A stretch of DNA of 56,618 nt. Origin: Candidatus Pelagibacter communis (GTDB lineage: Bacteria; Pseudomonadota; Alphaproteobacteria; Pelagibacterales; Pelagibacteraceae). Every line of letters begins with the position of its first letter. Position 1 is the stretch's first letter. The notes under the pieces are model-generated. The model was not told the origin of the DNA. It searched no databases and saw only the letters and a list, made by a program, of their open reading frames with translations. Shown here in pieces: positions 46,182 through 54,263 of this stretch. Position numbers and translations under genes: made by a program. The stretch is taken from assembly GCF_001179965.1 (NCBI RefSeq), contig NZ_CVSH01000060.1, positions 1-56,618 on the forward strand, read 5' to 3'.

Positions 46182-46862
46182 CTATTTTGATAATTGTTTT
46201 ATTATTTTACTAACACCCTTTTTTTTTAAAGATTTTTTTGAGTAAAATAGGCATGCAGATGATTTCAAAATGGTGTCAATTACTTTTAAATTATTCTGAC
46301 GTAAAGTTTCACCAGTACTCGATAGATCAGTGCAAATATCTGAAACCCCCAATTTATTCGCGACCTCGGTAGCACCTTTGGATGGAATTAATTCATATTG
46401 TGTAATACCCTTAGAACTAAACCATTTTCGAGTTAGATTTTGAAATTTTGTGGAACAACGCATAAGCCTTTTTTTCTTTTTATAAAATTCATAAGATATA
46501 TCCTCTAAATCGGCGCTGTTAATACAATCTATCCAATTTGTGTCAACACAAACAACAAGATTACTTAATCCCCACCTATACTCTTTAGCAATTGATACTT
46601 TAGATTGAATATTTGGTTCACTCTCTTTCCAAAGATCTTTACCACTGATCCCGATATCACCTATATTTCTTGCTAAAGAAGGGATTATTTCAGATGTATT
46701 CATATATAATACTCTTAACAGAGGATGACCTTTTATAGTTGCCTCTAGTGTTCTTTTTCCTTTCTTAAGTATTTTCAATTTATTTTTCTTAAATAGTTTT
46801 TCAACCTGGTTGGCCATCCGTCCTTTTGCTTGAATCAAAATATTAATTGTTTGTTTCTTCAT
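46182..46862 (-). CDS. hisG: ATP phosphoribosyltransferase, short (HisZ-dependent) form
   Basis: First enzyme of histidine synthesis: joins ATP and PRPP. At 226 residues it is the short HisG_S form that lacks the regulatory ACT domain and needs HisZ. It has QAKGRMANQVEKLFKKN, the DIGISGKDLWKE block near 72-83, and the PRPP loop SKGATEVANKLGVSDICTDL near 163-182, ending LSSTGETLRQNNL. It overlaps hisZ by 4 bases, which fits complex formation. The active site appears intact. Confidence 0.92.
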   Translation of the reverse strand: MKKQTINILIQAKGRMANQVEKLFKKNKLKILKKGKRTLEATIKGHPLLRVLYMNTSEIIPSLARNIGDIGISGKDLWKESEPNIQSKVSIAKEYRWGLSNLVVCVDTNWIDCINSADLEDISYEFYKKKKRLMRCSTKFQNLTRKWFSSKGITQYELIPSKGATEVANKLGVSDICTDLSSTGETLRQNNLKVIDTILKSSACLFYSKKSLKKKGVSKIIKQLSK

Positions 46863-47902
46863 AAAATATCAGAATTTATAGCTGCCCCTACTGCTGGAAT
46901 ATTTTTATTACTTAAATCACTTACTAACTTATCAAATCTTCCACCACTAATAAAAATAATATCCTTTTTCTTTTTATTGACGGTAATATTAAAAGTCATG
47001 CCTGTATAATATTCTATTGATCTATTAATATTTGGTGAAAATAGCACTTTAATATTATTAATTTTGTTTTTTTTAATTGGAAAATAGTCTTTGGTAATAA
47101 AGATATTAAGATTATGTTTTTTAAAAAAATTATTTAAAATTGTTGGAGCGTTATTAATGGGACATAATATTTTCAAATATTCACGTAGAATTTTTATATC
47201 TCTTTTATAAGATTTATTACGGACATCTTTATAGTTTTTTAAATCAAATCGTTCTAGAATATCTGATAATGTTCTTCCTGAATAAATTTTATTTAAATTT
47301 GCTTTTCTCAGTTTGTCTGCACGATTTTTATCTATTTCAACAATTTTAGGATTTATATCTTTATCATCAGATAGTTTTTTTAAGAGTTCTTCAAAATATT
47401 CTTCTCTTGAGAAGTGTCGTTTAATTTTCTCGCGCCATCTATTTGGAAGAGAGGTCTTATCGACTAAAACATTAAATATCTCAATATTGCTTATGTTTAG
47501 TTTGCACTTGGTATAATTTGATTTTCTGAATAATTTAATCGAAGTTTGAATAATTTCACTATCATCTTTATTTTTGTTTTTTGAAATACCAAAAATCTCA
47601 AAACCAGTTTGTTTAACTATTGGAGATTTATTACTTTTATCTTGTTTCTTATATGCGTCACCACTGTAAAACCATTTAGTTTTCTTATCGGTTTTACTTT
47701 GTATATATTTTTTGACACTTGCTATACTTAAATCTGAAATAAGCGACCACTCTTTATTATTTTTATCAAAAAAGGAGAATAAATATTGACTTAAATTACC
47801 TCCTGACCTTTTTAAAACATATTTAGATTCAATTATATTATCAAGTTCTATATTCACAAATCCATTAGATTTTAGAATATTAGATATATTTTTTAACTTC
47901 AT
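46859..47902 (-). CDS. hisZ: ATP phosphoribosyltransferase regulatory subunit HisZ
   Basis: A HisRS-like protein of 347 residues that forms the regulatory part of the HisZ-HisG enzyme. It keeps the class II fold, seen as SDLSIASVKKYIQSK, a motif 2-like WFYSGDAYKKQDK near 88 and FISGGRFDKLVSDLSN near 316-331 near the end, but not all synthetase catalytic residues. It is more divergent than hisG and hisS. It overlaps hisS by 23 bases and hisG by 4, indicating coupled translation. Confidence 0.85.
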   Translation of the reverse strand: MKLKNISNILKSNGFVNIELDNIIESKYVLKRSGGNLSQYLFSFFDKNNKEWSLISDLSIASVKKYIQSKTDKKTKWFYSGDAYKKQDKSNKSPIVKQTGFEIFGISKNKNKDDSEIIQTSIKLFRKSNYTKCKLNISNIEIFNVLVDKTSLPNRWREKIKRHFSREEYFEELLKKLSDDKDINPKIVEIDKNRADKLRKANLNKIYSGRTLSDILERFDLKNYKDVRNKSYKRDIKILREYLKILCPINNAPTILNNFFKKHNLNIFITKDYFPIKKNKINNIKVLFSPNINRSIEYYTGMTFNITVNKKKKDIIFISGGRFDKLVSDLSNKNIPAVGAAINSDIL

Positions 47903-49268
47903 TGATTAAATTTTGTTTTGAGACTGTAATCTGATCGTTTTCCTTATCAGAATTTAATTTTTTAATTAAAAGTTTATTTTCTTTAAATTCATCTTCACCC
48001 ATTATTATTGCAATATCTATATTTTTCCGATCAGCATATTGAAGTTGTTTCTTTAAATTTTTATTTTGATCTAAATATATTTCAGAAATAATACCATTTT
48101 CTCTTAATTTGCTCACAATCTCATAACAATTTTTTGTATATTTTGTATCTTGGATACACATTAGAACTTTTTGTTCTTTTTTTACTTTAAGTTGTTTAAT
48201 TTGGTTGAGAACATATAATACTCTATCAATACCTATGCTCATCCCAGATCCTTTATAGTCGACACCTTTAAATCTAGAAATAAGAGAATTATAGCGACCT
48301 CCGCTCGCCAAGCTTCCCACTGATACCTCTTTTCCTTTGGAATTTTTTACTTTAAAATTAAGATTTGTCTCAACTAAAAACGAAGAATAGTAGGAGAGGC
48401 CCCTCGTAATACTTAACATAGGCTTAACCTGGCCTGAATTTGTTCCATATGATAATACTTCATACAATTCCTCTAATTCATTTATTCCTTCAATGCTCAA
48501 TTTATTCTTCATGTTATACTTAAATTCACTTATATTTTTTAGATTAATTGTATTTTTTATTTGACTAACTTGATCATCAGAGAGTTGACATCCTTTTATA
48601 AATGCTCCTGAGCCATCTTTTCGACCCTCTTTAAGTAATTGCTCAACTCCTTCTAAACCTAATCTTTCAAGTTTATCTATCGTTTTAAGCACCTGGTACT
48701 GTTTATCCTTGGGAATTTTAATTTCTGACAACAAACCTTGAAGAATTTTTTTATTGGAAACATTTATAGTAAATTGTTCCTTTTTAAGACCACAATCTAA
48801 AAAAGACTCAGCAATCAAATTGCATATTTCTGAGTCAACTTGAGCCTCATTAGCATCACCAATAATATCTGAATCAAATTGTGTAAAAGATCTAAAACGT
48901 GTTACATCTGCTTTGTCTTGCCTAAATACATCTCCACAAGCGAATCTTTTAAAAGGAAACACTAAATCCATAAAATTTTTTGCAACAAATCTAGAAAGTG
49001 GGGCGCTTAAATCATATCTTAATGTGAGTTTCTCCTTTTCATCTGTAAATGAAAATACATCACTCATTGGGTTTGATGGGTCGTCTGCTAGAAATGAACC
49101 GATATTTTCGCTAAACTCGAAAGCAGGTGTCTCAAGCGGTTCATAACCATAGTTAAGAAAAATTCTCTCAATTTTTGAAATTATCTTTTTCTTTAGTTCT
49201 AACTCAGATCCAAACCTATCCTTAAATCCCTTTGGTAAGCTTGGTATTAATTTTTTATCTTTGGTCAT
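47880..49268 (-). CDS. hisS: histidyl-tRNA synthetase
   Basis: Charges tRNA-His. With the start at 49268 the protein has 462 residues: SLPKGFKDRFGSELEL at the N-terminus, motif 1 FLNYGYEPLETPAFEF, motif 2 FACGDVFRQDKADVTRFRSF near 121, and the histidine motif LSITRGLSYYSSFLVET, then motif 3 GGRYNSLISRF. An in-frame codon at 49316 would add 16 residues, but that extension lies inside the tRNA-His gene and is not homologous to HisRS, so I reject it. The ATG comes only 9 bases after the tRNA 3' end. Confidence 0.93.
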   Translation of the reverse strand: MTKDKKLIPSLPKGFKDRFGSELELKKKIISKIERIFLNYGYEPLETPAFEFSENIGSFLADDPSNPMSDVFSFTDEKEKLTLRYDLSAPLSRFVAKNFMDLVFPFKRFACGDVFRQDKADVTRFRSFTQFDSDIIGDANEAQVDSEICNLIAESFLDCGLKKEQFTINVSNKKILQGLLSEIKIPKDKQYQVLKTIDKLERLGLEGVEQLLKEGRKDGSGAFIKGCQLSDDQVSQIKNTINLKNISEFKYNMKNKLSIEGINELEELYEVLSYGTNSGQVKPMLSITRGLSYYSSFLVETNLNFKVKNSKGKEVSVGSLASGGRYNSLISRFKGVDYKGSGMSIGIDRVLYVLNQIKQLKVKKEQKVLMCIQDTKYTKNCYEIVSKLRENGIISEIYLDQNKNLKKQLQYADRKNIDIAIIMGEDEFKENKLLIKKLNSDKENDQITVSKQNLINEVKKYI

Positions 49269-49277
49269 TTTGTGATG

Positions 49278-49348
49278 TACCCGATCCAGTATTCGCAACT
49301 GGCCCTCAACTTCCACAGAGTTACGTGCTTCTACTACACCAATCGGGC
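49278..49348 (-). tRNA. tRNA-His (anticodon GTG), lacking G-1
   Basis: A 71-base cloverleaf: acceptor GCCCGAT with ATCGGGT (a G1-T72 wobble at the end), D stem GTGT/GCAC, anticodon stem TAACT/AGTTG with loop CTGTGGA (anticodon GTG at 49314-49316), T stem CCAGT/ACTGG, discriminator A73. There is no G at position -1 (the base is T), and CCA is not encoded. Most bacteria need G-1 for HisRS recognition; a large alphaproteobacterial group is known to lack it and to use A73 with a G1-U72 pair, which fits here. The D loop (AGTAGAA) lacks the usual GG, and the T loop is TGCGAAT. Confidence 0.85.
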
Positions 49349-49365
49349 ATATACCTTTCTTAATT

Positions 49366-49371
49366 ATTATA
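49366..49371 (-). promoter_or_regulatory. -10 element (TATAAT) upstream of tRNA-His
   Basis: A perfect TATAAT on the minus strand, placed 17 bases before the mature 5' end of tRNA-His. No good -35 is seen. It would drive a transcript through tRNA-His, hisS, hisZ and hisG. Confidence 0.5.
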
Positions 49372-49518
49372 CTAATTATTATGAAATTTAAATTTTTAAA
49401 TGATTAATAAATGGCCCTACAGCCATGATGATAATGTCTGTGTGTAGATATCAATATAAATGTGATCTTAATCATTGGTGATTTACTAACATATGAAATT
49501 TAGAATGCAATCATAATT

Positions 49519-49567
49519 TGTATAGGAATAAAAAGCCTTTACACAAGACTTTTTAAATTCCTATACA
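49519..49567. terminator. long hairpin downstream of cspA, putative terminator
   Basis: The outer arms TGTATAGGAAT (49519-49529) and ATTCCTATACA (49557-49567) pair over 11 bases, and AAAAAG/CTTTTT (49530-49535, 49549-49554) extends the stem inward with a two-base bulge and a 13-base loop. It begins 19 bases after the cspA stop on that strand. There is no strong T tract after it, so it may protect the mRNA 3' end or terminate weakly. The rest of 49349-49585 holds only a small ATGGC/GCCAT hairpin (49412-49427) and the tRNA-His promoter. Confidence 0.5.
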
Positions 49568-49585
49568 TAATTATTGATTTATAAA

Positions 49586-49801
49586 TTAACCTAACTTCTT
49601 AAGTGAGACCGCCGAGGGTCCCTTTGGTCCATCTTCAATAGAAAATTCCAACTGGTCAGATTCATTCAAAAAGCGAAGCCCAGCATCACGAACAGCAGAT
49701 GCATGCACAAAAACGTCCTTCTGGCCGTCCTCACGCTCTATGAATCCATATCCTTTTTTACCGTTAAACCACTTCACTTTACCCTTAAGTACTTCCGTCA
49801 T
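49586..49801 (-). CDS. cold shock / nucleic-acid chaperone protein, CspA family
   Basis: A 71-residue single cold-shock domain that binds single-stranded RNA or DNA. It has [19 protein letters not shown] with the RNP1-like KGYGFI, the RNP2-like DVFVHASAV, and the ending [15 protein letters not shown]. The 205-base spacer upstream (49802-50006, to tRNA-Phe) has no gene and could include a long regulatory leader, as in other csp genes, though no thermosensor structure is clear to me. A/T content is lower in the coding part than nearby, as for highly expressed genes. Confidence 0.95.
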   Translation of the reverse strand: MTEVLKGKVKWFNGKKGYGFIEREDGQKDVFVHASAVRDAGLRFLNESDQLEFSIEDGPKGPSAVSLKKLG

Positions 49802-50006
49802 TTTTACTCTTTCTTCTTATAGTTTACTTATAGCTAAAATAGCTGATGGTTTAGTATTAGATTTTAAAATTTAATGCAAGAAAATTATTCTCAATAATAT
49901 TTTATTAAAATCACATCTGTATTAGGTACACCAATGTTAAATGTAACAAACCTTTTTTTGTTTGAGGTAAATAATTTATATAGAATTAATATATACAAAA
50001 TTAAGG

Positions 50007-50079
50007 TGGAACCCCCTAAAATCGAATTAGGTCCTAACGCTTTTCAGGCGTTCGTGCGCACCAGCTACACCAGGGTTCC
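50007..50079 (-). tRNA. tRNA-Phe (anticodon GAA)
   Basis: A 73-base cloverleaf: acceptor GGAACCC/GGGTTCC, D stem GTGT/GCAC with loop AGCTGGTGC (contains GG), anticodon stem AACGC/GCGTT with loop CTGAAAA (anticodon GAA at 50043-50045), a 4-base variable loop, T stem CCTAA/TTAGG with loop TTCGATT, discriminator A. CCA is not encoded (the next bases are CCT). It starts 5 bases after the infA stop, so it is probably cut from the infA mRNA. Confidence 0.9.
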
Positions 50080-50084
50080 ATTAT

Positions 50085-50297
50085 TTAAAACCTAAACGTG
50101 ATACGGCCAAGAGATAAATTGTACGGGCTGATGGACACTTTCACCTTGTCCCCTAATAAACACCGAATCCTATTTTTGCGAAGCTTGCCGCTTGCATGCG
50201 CCAAAATCACGTGGTTGTTCTCGAGACGAACGCGAAATTGAGCATTTTTCATAAGCTCAATAATTTCGCCGGAGAACTCCAAGGTTTCTTCTTTCAA
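50085..50297 (-). CDS. infA: translation initiation factor IF-1
   Basis: A 70-residue OB-fold protein that binds the ribosomal A site during initiation. It has [20 protein letters not shown] at the start, then [20 protein letters not shown], a [19 protein letters not shown] block and the end SLGRITFRF, close to the usual IF-1 (LTKGRITYR). It overlaps hisD by 4 bases and is followed after 5 bases by tRNA-Phe, an economical link of translation genes. Its codons are less A/T-rich than its neighbours. Confidence 0.95.
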   Translation of the reverse strand: MKEETLEFSGEIIELMKNAQFRVRLENNHVILAHASGKLRKNRIRCLLGDKVKVSISPYNLSLGRITFRF

Positions 50298-51565
50298 TCT
50301 TTGCCTCTTTTCATTCTAGATTTTATACTTAAAGCATGAAATTTTAAATTTTCATACTCGGCCAAAGTTATAGCTTTCTTGCCAATAACTTCAACGCCTT
50401 TTTTTGTTAAAGAAAACATACTTATTTTTTTATAATAATCGTTTAAATTTAAACCAGATGCAAATTTACTCGAGCCCATCACGCCTAAGGTGTGATTTAC
50501 ACCTACGGCATAATCACTTGAAGCAACTGGACTATATTTATTAAGACCAATACAGCCTGCATTTTTTATTTTGGGTATATATTTTTTACAGTCTTTATTC
50601 AGGAGTTCTAAATGTTCAGGACATATCATCAAATTTATGGCTTCTATAATGTGGCTATCCTTTTTTGCATAAATAATAATTCCATTTTTTCTTAATCCCT
50701 CCCTAACAATTTTTGCCCTTGGAAAAGTATTTATTGCTTTAAAAATTCTTTTTTTGAACTTTTGAATAAATTTTTTATCTTTACTAATAAGAATACATTG
50801 TGAATTTAATCCATGCTCTTGCTGGGCTGCAATACTGGTAACAGCATGGTCAACATTAGTTGCACTATCAGCAACAACTGTTACTTCTGAAGGTCCCATT
50901 ATGGCTCCTTCAATACCAACATCACCAAATACTAATTGCTTTGCTCTTGCAACAAAATCATTTCCTGGTCCAAATATTTTTGATGTTTTGTGAATATATG
51001 CCATGCTTGCTATTGCTTGTGCACCACCAACACTCAAAATATTTTTTATTCCAAGTTTTTTTGCAACATACATGACTGCTGGATTTAACTTTCCATTATG
51101 TCTTGGGTTTGCTAGAATAATTCTTTTTACACCTGCTATCACAGCCGGTACTCCAACCATTAGTGCAGTGGATGGTAAATTAGCAGGTACATATAAACCC
51201 ACGCTATCTACTACAACATTTCTATACTGTATTTTGTTCCTTAAACTATCTACATAATTTATGTCTTTTACTTTTTGTAATTTATGAAATTTTAATATTC
51301 TTTTATAAGCAAAATCTATTGCTTTTTTAACTTTTGGATCTAACAGCTTTATAGATTCATTAATTTCGCTTTTTTTAGGATAAATTTTAGTATTTTTACT
51401 GAATCTTTTTTCGTATTTTACAACTGCTCGGATCTTTGTTTTTTTAACGTCCCTTAATATTTTATCTACTATTGATAAATTAATATTTTTTCTAGACCTT
51501 CTTTTTTCTAGAAATTTTTCTAAATATTTCCTGCTTTTGTTATTATTATAATCAATTATTTTCAT
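50294..51565 (-). CDS. hisD: histidinol dehydrogenase
   Basis: Catalyses the last two steps of histidine synthesis, oxidising histidinol with NAD. At 423 residues it is full length, with [20 protein letters not shown] near 114-133, [13 protein letters not shown] near 245 (zinc-binding Q and H), [10 protein letters not shown] near 315 and the [18 protein letters not shown] zinc block near 356. It is in the usual alphaproteobacterial order murA-DUF2948-hisD-infA, with 4-14-base overlaps on each side, away from hisG, hisZ and hisS. Confidence 0.96.
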   Translation of the reverse strand: MKIIDYNNNKSRKYLEKFLEKRRSRKNINLSIVDKILRDVKKTKIRAVVKYEKRFSKNTKIYPKKSEINESIKLLDPKVKKAIDFAYKRILKFHKLQKVKDINYVDSLRNKIQYRNVVVDSVGLYVPANLPSTALMVGVPAVIAGVKRIILANPRHNGKLNPAVMYVAKKLGIKNILSVGGAQAIASMAYIHKTSKIFGPGNDFVARAKQLVFGDVGIEGAIMGPSEVTVVADSATNVDHAVTSIAAQQEHGLNSQCILISKDKKFIQKFKKRIFKAINTFPRAKIVREGLRKNGIIIYAKKDSHIIEAINLMICPEHLELLNKDCKKYIPKIKNAGCIGLNKYSPVASSDYAVGVNHTLGVMGSSKFASGLNLNDYYKKISMFSLTKKGVEVIGKKAITLAEYENLKFHALSIKSRMKRGKD

Positions 51566-51959
51566 CTTTATCCAACTTTTGATCTTCTAAAATTACCTCA
51601 ATAATTTCAGCGGACAGAGTTATAATTTTATTATCAGAAAATAAAAGCATTATTTCAAAAATATTATTTTTTTTAAATACTTCAATTGATAATAACTTTA
51701 ATTCCTCATTGTGATTTTTTTGATCTATATTTTTTGACCTTGAATTATAAATATATTCAAACCTAATTATACTATTTATTCTACTTTGATCATTTTCTAA
51801 TTCTTTAGCATTTCTATTGATTGATATGAGAAAAATTTGATTTTTTTTTAAAAATTTAATATCACTTATTTTTAAAGTTCCCTCTGAGCATAAAGCAGAA
51901 ATTATTTTTAAATCCTCACCTGATTGAGCAATTATTTTTTTTAAATATGCCTTATTCAT
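51552..51959 (-). CDS. DUF2948 family protein
   Basis: A 135-residue protein matching the alphaproteobacterial DUF2948 family: LKIISALCSEGTLKISDIKF (17-36), FLISINRNAKELEN, then IRFEYIYNSRSKNI and ELKLLSIEVF with a C-terminal ITLSAEIIEVILEDQ strand. Its function is unknown. It lies between murA and hisD in the order typical of the group, overlapping murA by 4 bases and hisD by 14. Context gives no clue beyond coupling. Confidence 0.82.
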   Translation of the reverse strand: MNKAYLKKIIAQSGEDLKIISALCSEGTLKISDIKFLKKNQIFLISINRNAKELENDQSRINSIIRFEYIYNSRSKNIDQKNHNEELKLLSIEVFKKNNIFEIMLLFSDNKIITLSAEIIEVILEDQKLDKDENN

Positions 51960-53233
51960 CCAGAAACTCTTTTTATATTTGCTCCAATTTTTTTCAGTTT
52001 CTTTTCAAATTGCTCATAACCTCTATCTAAATGATAGACCCTTGATATTGTAGTTATGCCCTTAGAAGTTAGACCTGCAAGTACCAAAGCAGCAGATGCT
52101 CTTAGATCACTACTCATTACCTCAGCGCCTATACCAAAGTTTGGATTTCCATTGATCACTGCTTTGGCATTTTTGATGGATATTTGAGCTCCTAACCTTT
52201 GTAACTCCATCACATGTAAAAATCTGCCTTGAAAAATTTTTTCCGTGATGGTGCTAATACCTTCTGCTTTACACAGCAGTACCATAAATATTGGCTGAAG
52301 ATCTGTAGGAAATCCTCCATACTCTTTGGTAACAATATTTCTTATATTTTTAATTTTTTTTGGTCCTTCTATCAAAATTTGATTTTTTGACTCTTTAATT
52401 TTTGCTCCAGCTTTTTTTAATATTTTTAACTCAGTTTGAATTAATTTTGGATCAAAATTTTTAATTTTTAACTTACCCTTAGTCAGTGTTGCAGCAACAC
52501 AAAATGTTCCTGTTTCTATTCTATCTCCCATCACCGAGTATCTAATTCCTTTTAGTTTTTTTACACCAATAATTCTGCATGTTCTTTTGCCAACCCATTT
52601 AATTTTTGCACCTGCTTTTTTTAAAAAATTAGTTAAATCTTTTACCTCAGGTTCAGTAGCTAGACCAGAAATCAACGACACTCCACTCGCTAGCACCGAG
52701 GATATAATTAGCTGTTGGCTTGCACCCACACTTATAGTTGGAAATTTTATAGACGTTCCTTTTAATTTTCCCTTTGAACTTGCTCGAATATATCCATTTT
52801 TAATGGAATATTTCATTCCAAGTTTTTGTAATGCACTTAAATGTAAATCAATTGGTCTGCCTGAATTTCCATTTAAAATACATCCCCCAGGAAAACTTGA
52901 GATTGATTTATGATACTTAGCAACCAAAGGTCCTAAAACCAAAATTCCAGCCCTCATTGTTTTGACGATGGAATAAGAGGCGAAATACTTCGGCCTTTTT
53001 GCCTTTGAAATTTTTACTATTCTCCTATTTTTAGAAAATTTAATAATTTTACCAAGTGATTTCAAAAGATTTAACATGGTATTGCAATCCTGTACTCGTG
53101 GAATATTTTCTAATATAACATCTTCATCAAACAATATTGTTGATGCAAGCAATGGAAGAGCTGAGTTTTTTGAGCCACTGATTGAAACCTGTCCCCTTAC
53201 TTTACAAGGACCTTTTATAACAAATTTGTCCAT
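51956..53233 (-). CDS. murA: UDP-N-acetylglucosamine 1-carboxyvinyltransferase
   Basis: First committed step of peptidoglycan synthesis: adds enolpyruvate to UDP-GlcNAc. The 425 residues contain the KNSALPLLASTIL opening block (22-34), the loop PGGCILNGNSGRPIDLHL (near 116-133) with the catalytic cysteine, and the DLRASAALVLAGL block near 374 followed by YHLDRGYE. The presence of cysteine suggests fosfomycin binding is possible; some bacteria carry Asp here. It is followed by dcd with a 3-base gap on the upstream side. Confidence 0.95.
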   Translation of the reverse strand: MDKFVIKGPCKVRGQVSISGSKNSALPLLASTILFDEDVILENIPRVQDCNTMLNLLKSLGKIIKFSKNRRIVKISKAKRPKYFASYSIVKTMRAGILVLGPLVAKYHKSISSFPGGCILNGNSGRPIDLHLSALQKLGMKYSIKNGYIRASSKGKLKGTSIKFPTISVGASQQLIISSVLASGVSLISGLATEPEVKDLTNFLKKAGAKIKWVGKRTCRIIGVKKLKGIRYSVMGDRIETGTFCVAATLTKGKLKIKNFDPKLIQTELKILKKAGAKIKESKNQILIEGPKKIKNIRNIVTKEYGGFPTDLQPIFMVLLCKAEGISTITEKIFQGRFLHVMELQRLGAQISIKNAKAVINGNPNFGIGAEVMSSDLRASAALVLAGLTSKGITTISRVYHLDRGYEQFEKKLKKIGANIKRVSG

Positions 53234-53236
53234 TCC

Positions 53237-53794
53237 TTATTTTACTTTTGCTGTGACAATGGTTGTTTGGTTTTGGTATTTCCCTTTTTTTGTTTCATAG
53301 GAAGCATCTGGCATTGTCTCTGATTTAAAAAATAAAAATTGTGCAATACCTTCGTTAGAATACACTTTAGCAGGATTCGGAGTTGTGTTCGAAAGCTCGA
53401 TCACGATGTTTCCTTTGAACTCATTCTCTATCGGGGTGACATTCACTATAATGCCACAACGAGCATACGTGCTCTTCCCAACACAAATACAAAGTACATT
53501 TTTAGGAATGCGAAAAAATTCTACTGTTTTTCCAAGAACAAATGAGTTAGGTGGAATAATGCAATAAGGTCCTTTTCTTTCTACAAAATTCTCTTCAGAA
53601 AAATTTTTTGGATCGACTAATGAATTATTTACATTGGTAAAAATACGATACTCATCAGATATTTTTACATCATAACCAAAACCACTTTGTCCATATGAAA
53701 TTTTTCCTTTAGAAACTTGGTTTTCCTCGTAAGGTTCAATCATATTGTGCTCTTTGCACATTTTTTTTATCCAAGAATCCGGCTGAATAGACAT
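53237..53794 (-). CDS. dcd: dCTP deaminase
   Basis: Converts dCTP to dUTP in pyrimidine deoxynucleotide synthesis. The 185 residues contain [20 protein letters not shown] (34-53), a central [20 protein letters not shown] near 102-121, [20 protein letters not shown] near 131-150 and EGIAQFLFF, all typical of the trimeric Dcd/DUT fold. It is not of the bifunctional length. It sits between a small basic gene and murA in the long minus operon. Confidence 0.94.
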   Translation of the reverse strand: MSIQPDSWIKKMCKEHNMIEPYEENQVSKGKISYGQSGFGYDVKISDEYRIFTNVNNSLVDPKNFSEENFVERKGPYCIIPPNSFVLGKTVEFFRIPKNVLCICVGKSTYARCGIIVNVTPIENEFKGNIVIELSNTTPNPAKVYSNEGIAQFLFFKSETMPDASYETKKGKYQNQTTIVTAKVK

Positions 53795-53803
53795 TTTGAT
53801 TCT

Positions 53804-53899
53804 TTATTTTTTTTGATTTTTTTTCTGGAAAATTTTTCTTTTTTTTAAATTCTTCTTTAACGCGGTAGCTAACTTTATATATTTTTTTTTATCTTTCAT
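53804..53899 (-). CDS. 31-residue basic small protein
   Basis: A short coding region: start codon at 53899-53897, stop at 53806-53804. The protein has LATALKKNLKKRK (10-22), a motif that resembles a small conserved alphaproteobacterial protein whose core reads LRxNLxRRK. The start codon overlaps the stop of the upstream gene as ATGA, which suggests translational coupling and supports a real gene. It is followed by dcd after 9 bases. Function unknown; a nucleic-acid or ribosome partner is a guess from its charge. Confidence 0.55.
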   Translation of the reverse strand: MKDKKKYIKLATALKKNLKKRKIFQKKNQKK

Positions 53900-54096
53900 T
53901 TCTTGTCCGGTCGTGTCAAATCATCAAGTGTAATGGCTTTTGAAATATCGTGCATAGTAGTTTCATTATTTGGTTTCTTTGAACCCTCTTTAGCAGCTTT
54001 TCGCGCTCGTCGTTCAGCGAGTTTCTTTTCTTTTTTAGCCTGCTTCTCCATTTTCTTTGCAGATTTAAACGCCCCATATGTATAGTGTATGCCCAC
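53896..54096 (-). CDS. 66-residue basic hypothetical protein
   Basis: A small protein opening with MGIHYTYGAFKSAKKMEKQA, then a K/A/R-rich helix (EKKLAERRARKAAKEG) and a polar C-terminus with TMHDISKAITLDDLTRPDKK. The G/C content of its codons is higher than the surroundings and the frame is free of A/T-run bias, so I take it as real against an overlapping frame (54110-53916). It heads the operon that includes the 31-residue gene, dcd and murA. Confidence 0.6.
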   Translation of the reverse strand: MGIHYTYGAFKSAKKMEKQAKKEKKLAERRARKAAKEGSKKPNNETTMHDISKAITLDDLTRPDKK

Positions 54097-54123
54097 GTTA
54101 AGCCTCTCATTATTTATGTTTTA

Positions 54124-54151
54124 TTTACAAATTGCTTTAATCTCTTATACA
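54124..54151 (+). promoter_or_regulatory. promoter upstream of tRNA-Thr
   Basis: TTTACA (54124-54129), a 16-base spacer and TATACA (54146-54151) resemble a sigma-70-type promoter. The predicted start near 54158 leaves about 20 bases before the mature tRNA 5' end. Confidence 0.45.
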
Positions 54152-54178
54152 TTTAATAGTCTAATATGGCAATAATAT

Positions 54179-54256
54179 GCTGGAGCAGCACGAAGGTGGG
54201 TGCAATGCATTGGTAATGCATAGATTATCAGGTTCGAGTCCTGTTCTCCAGCACCA
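54179..54256 (+). tRNA. tRNA-Thr (anticodon GGT), with irregular T arm
   Basis: Acceptor GCTGGAG (54179-54185) pairs with CTCCAGC (54146 is not in it; the 3' arm is 54246-54252), then A and an encoded CCA to 54256. D stem GCAC/GTGC with loop GAAGGTGG, anticodon stem ATGCA/TGCAT with loop TTGGTAA (anticodon GGT at 54212-54214). The T arm is two bases longer than normal: TCAGG-TTCGAGT-CCTGT, with extra A and T outside it, or a 6-bp stem with a T-T mismatch. Position 8 is C, not T. It lies 7 bases from the convergent TVP38-like gene. Confidence 0.75.
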
Positions 54257-54263
54257 TAATTTA

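Noticed and set aside
49269-49316. N-terminal 16-residue extension of HisRS
   Set aside because: The codons fall within the tRNA-His gene and the residues do not match HisRS; the ATG at 49268 fits the family.
53916-54110. Alternative frame over the 66-residue gene near 54.0 kb
   Set aside because: The other frame has the balanced composition and the ATGA coupling with the next gene; only one can be real.
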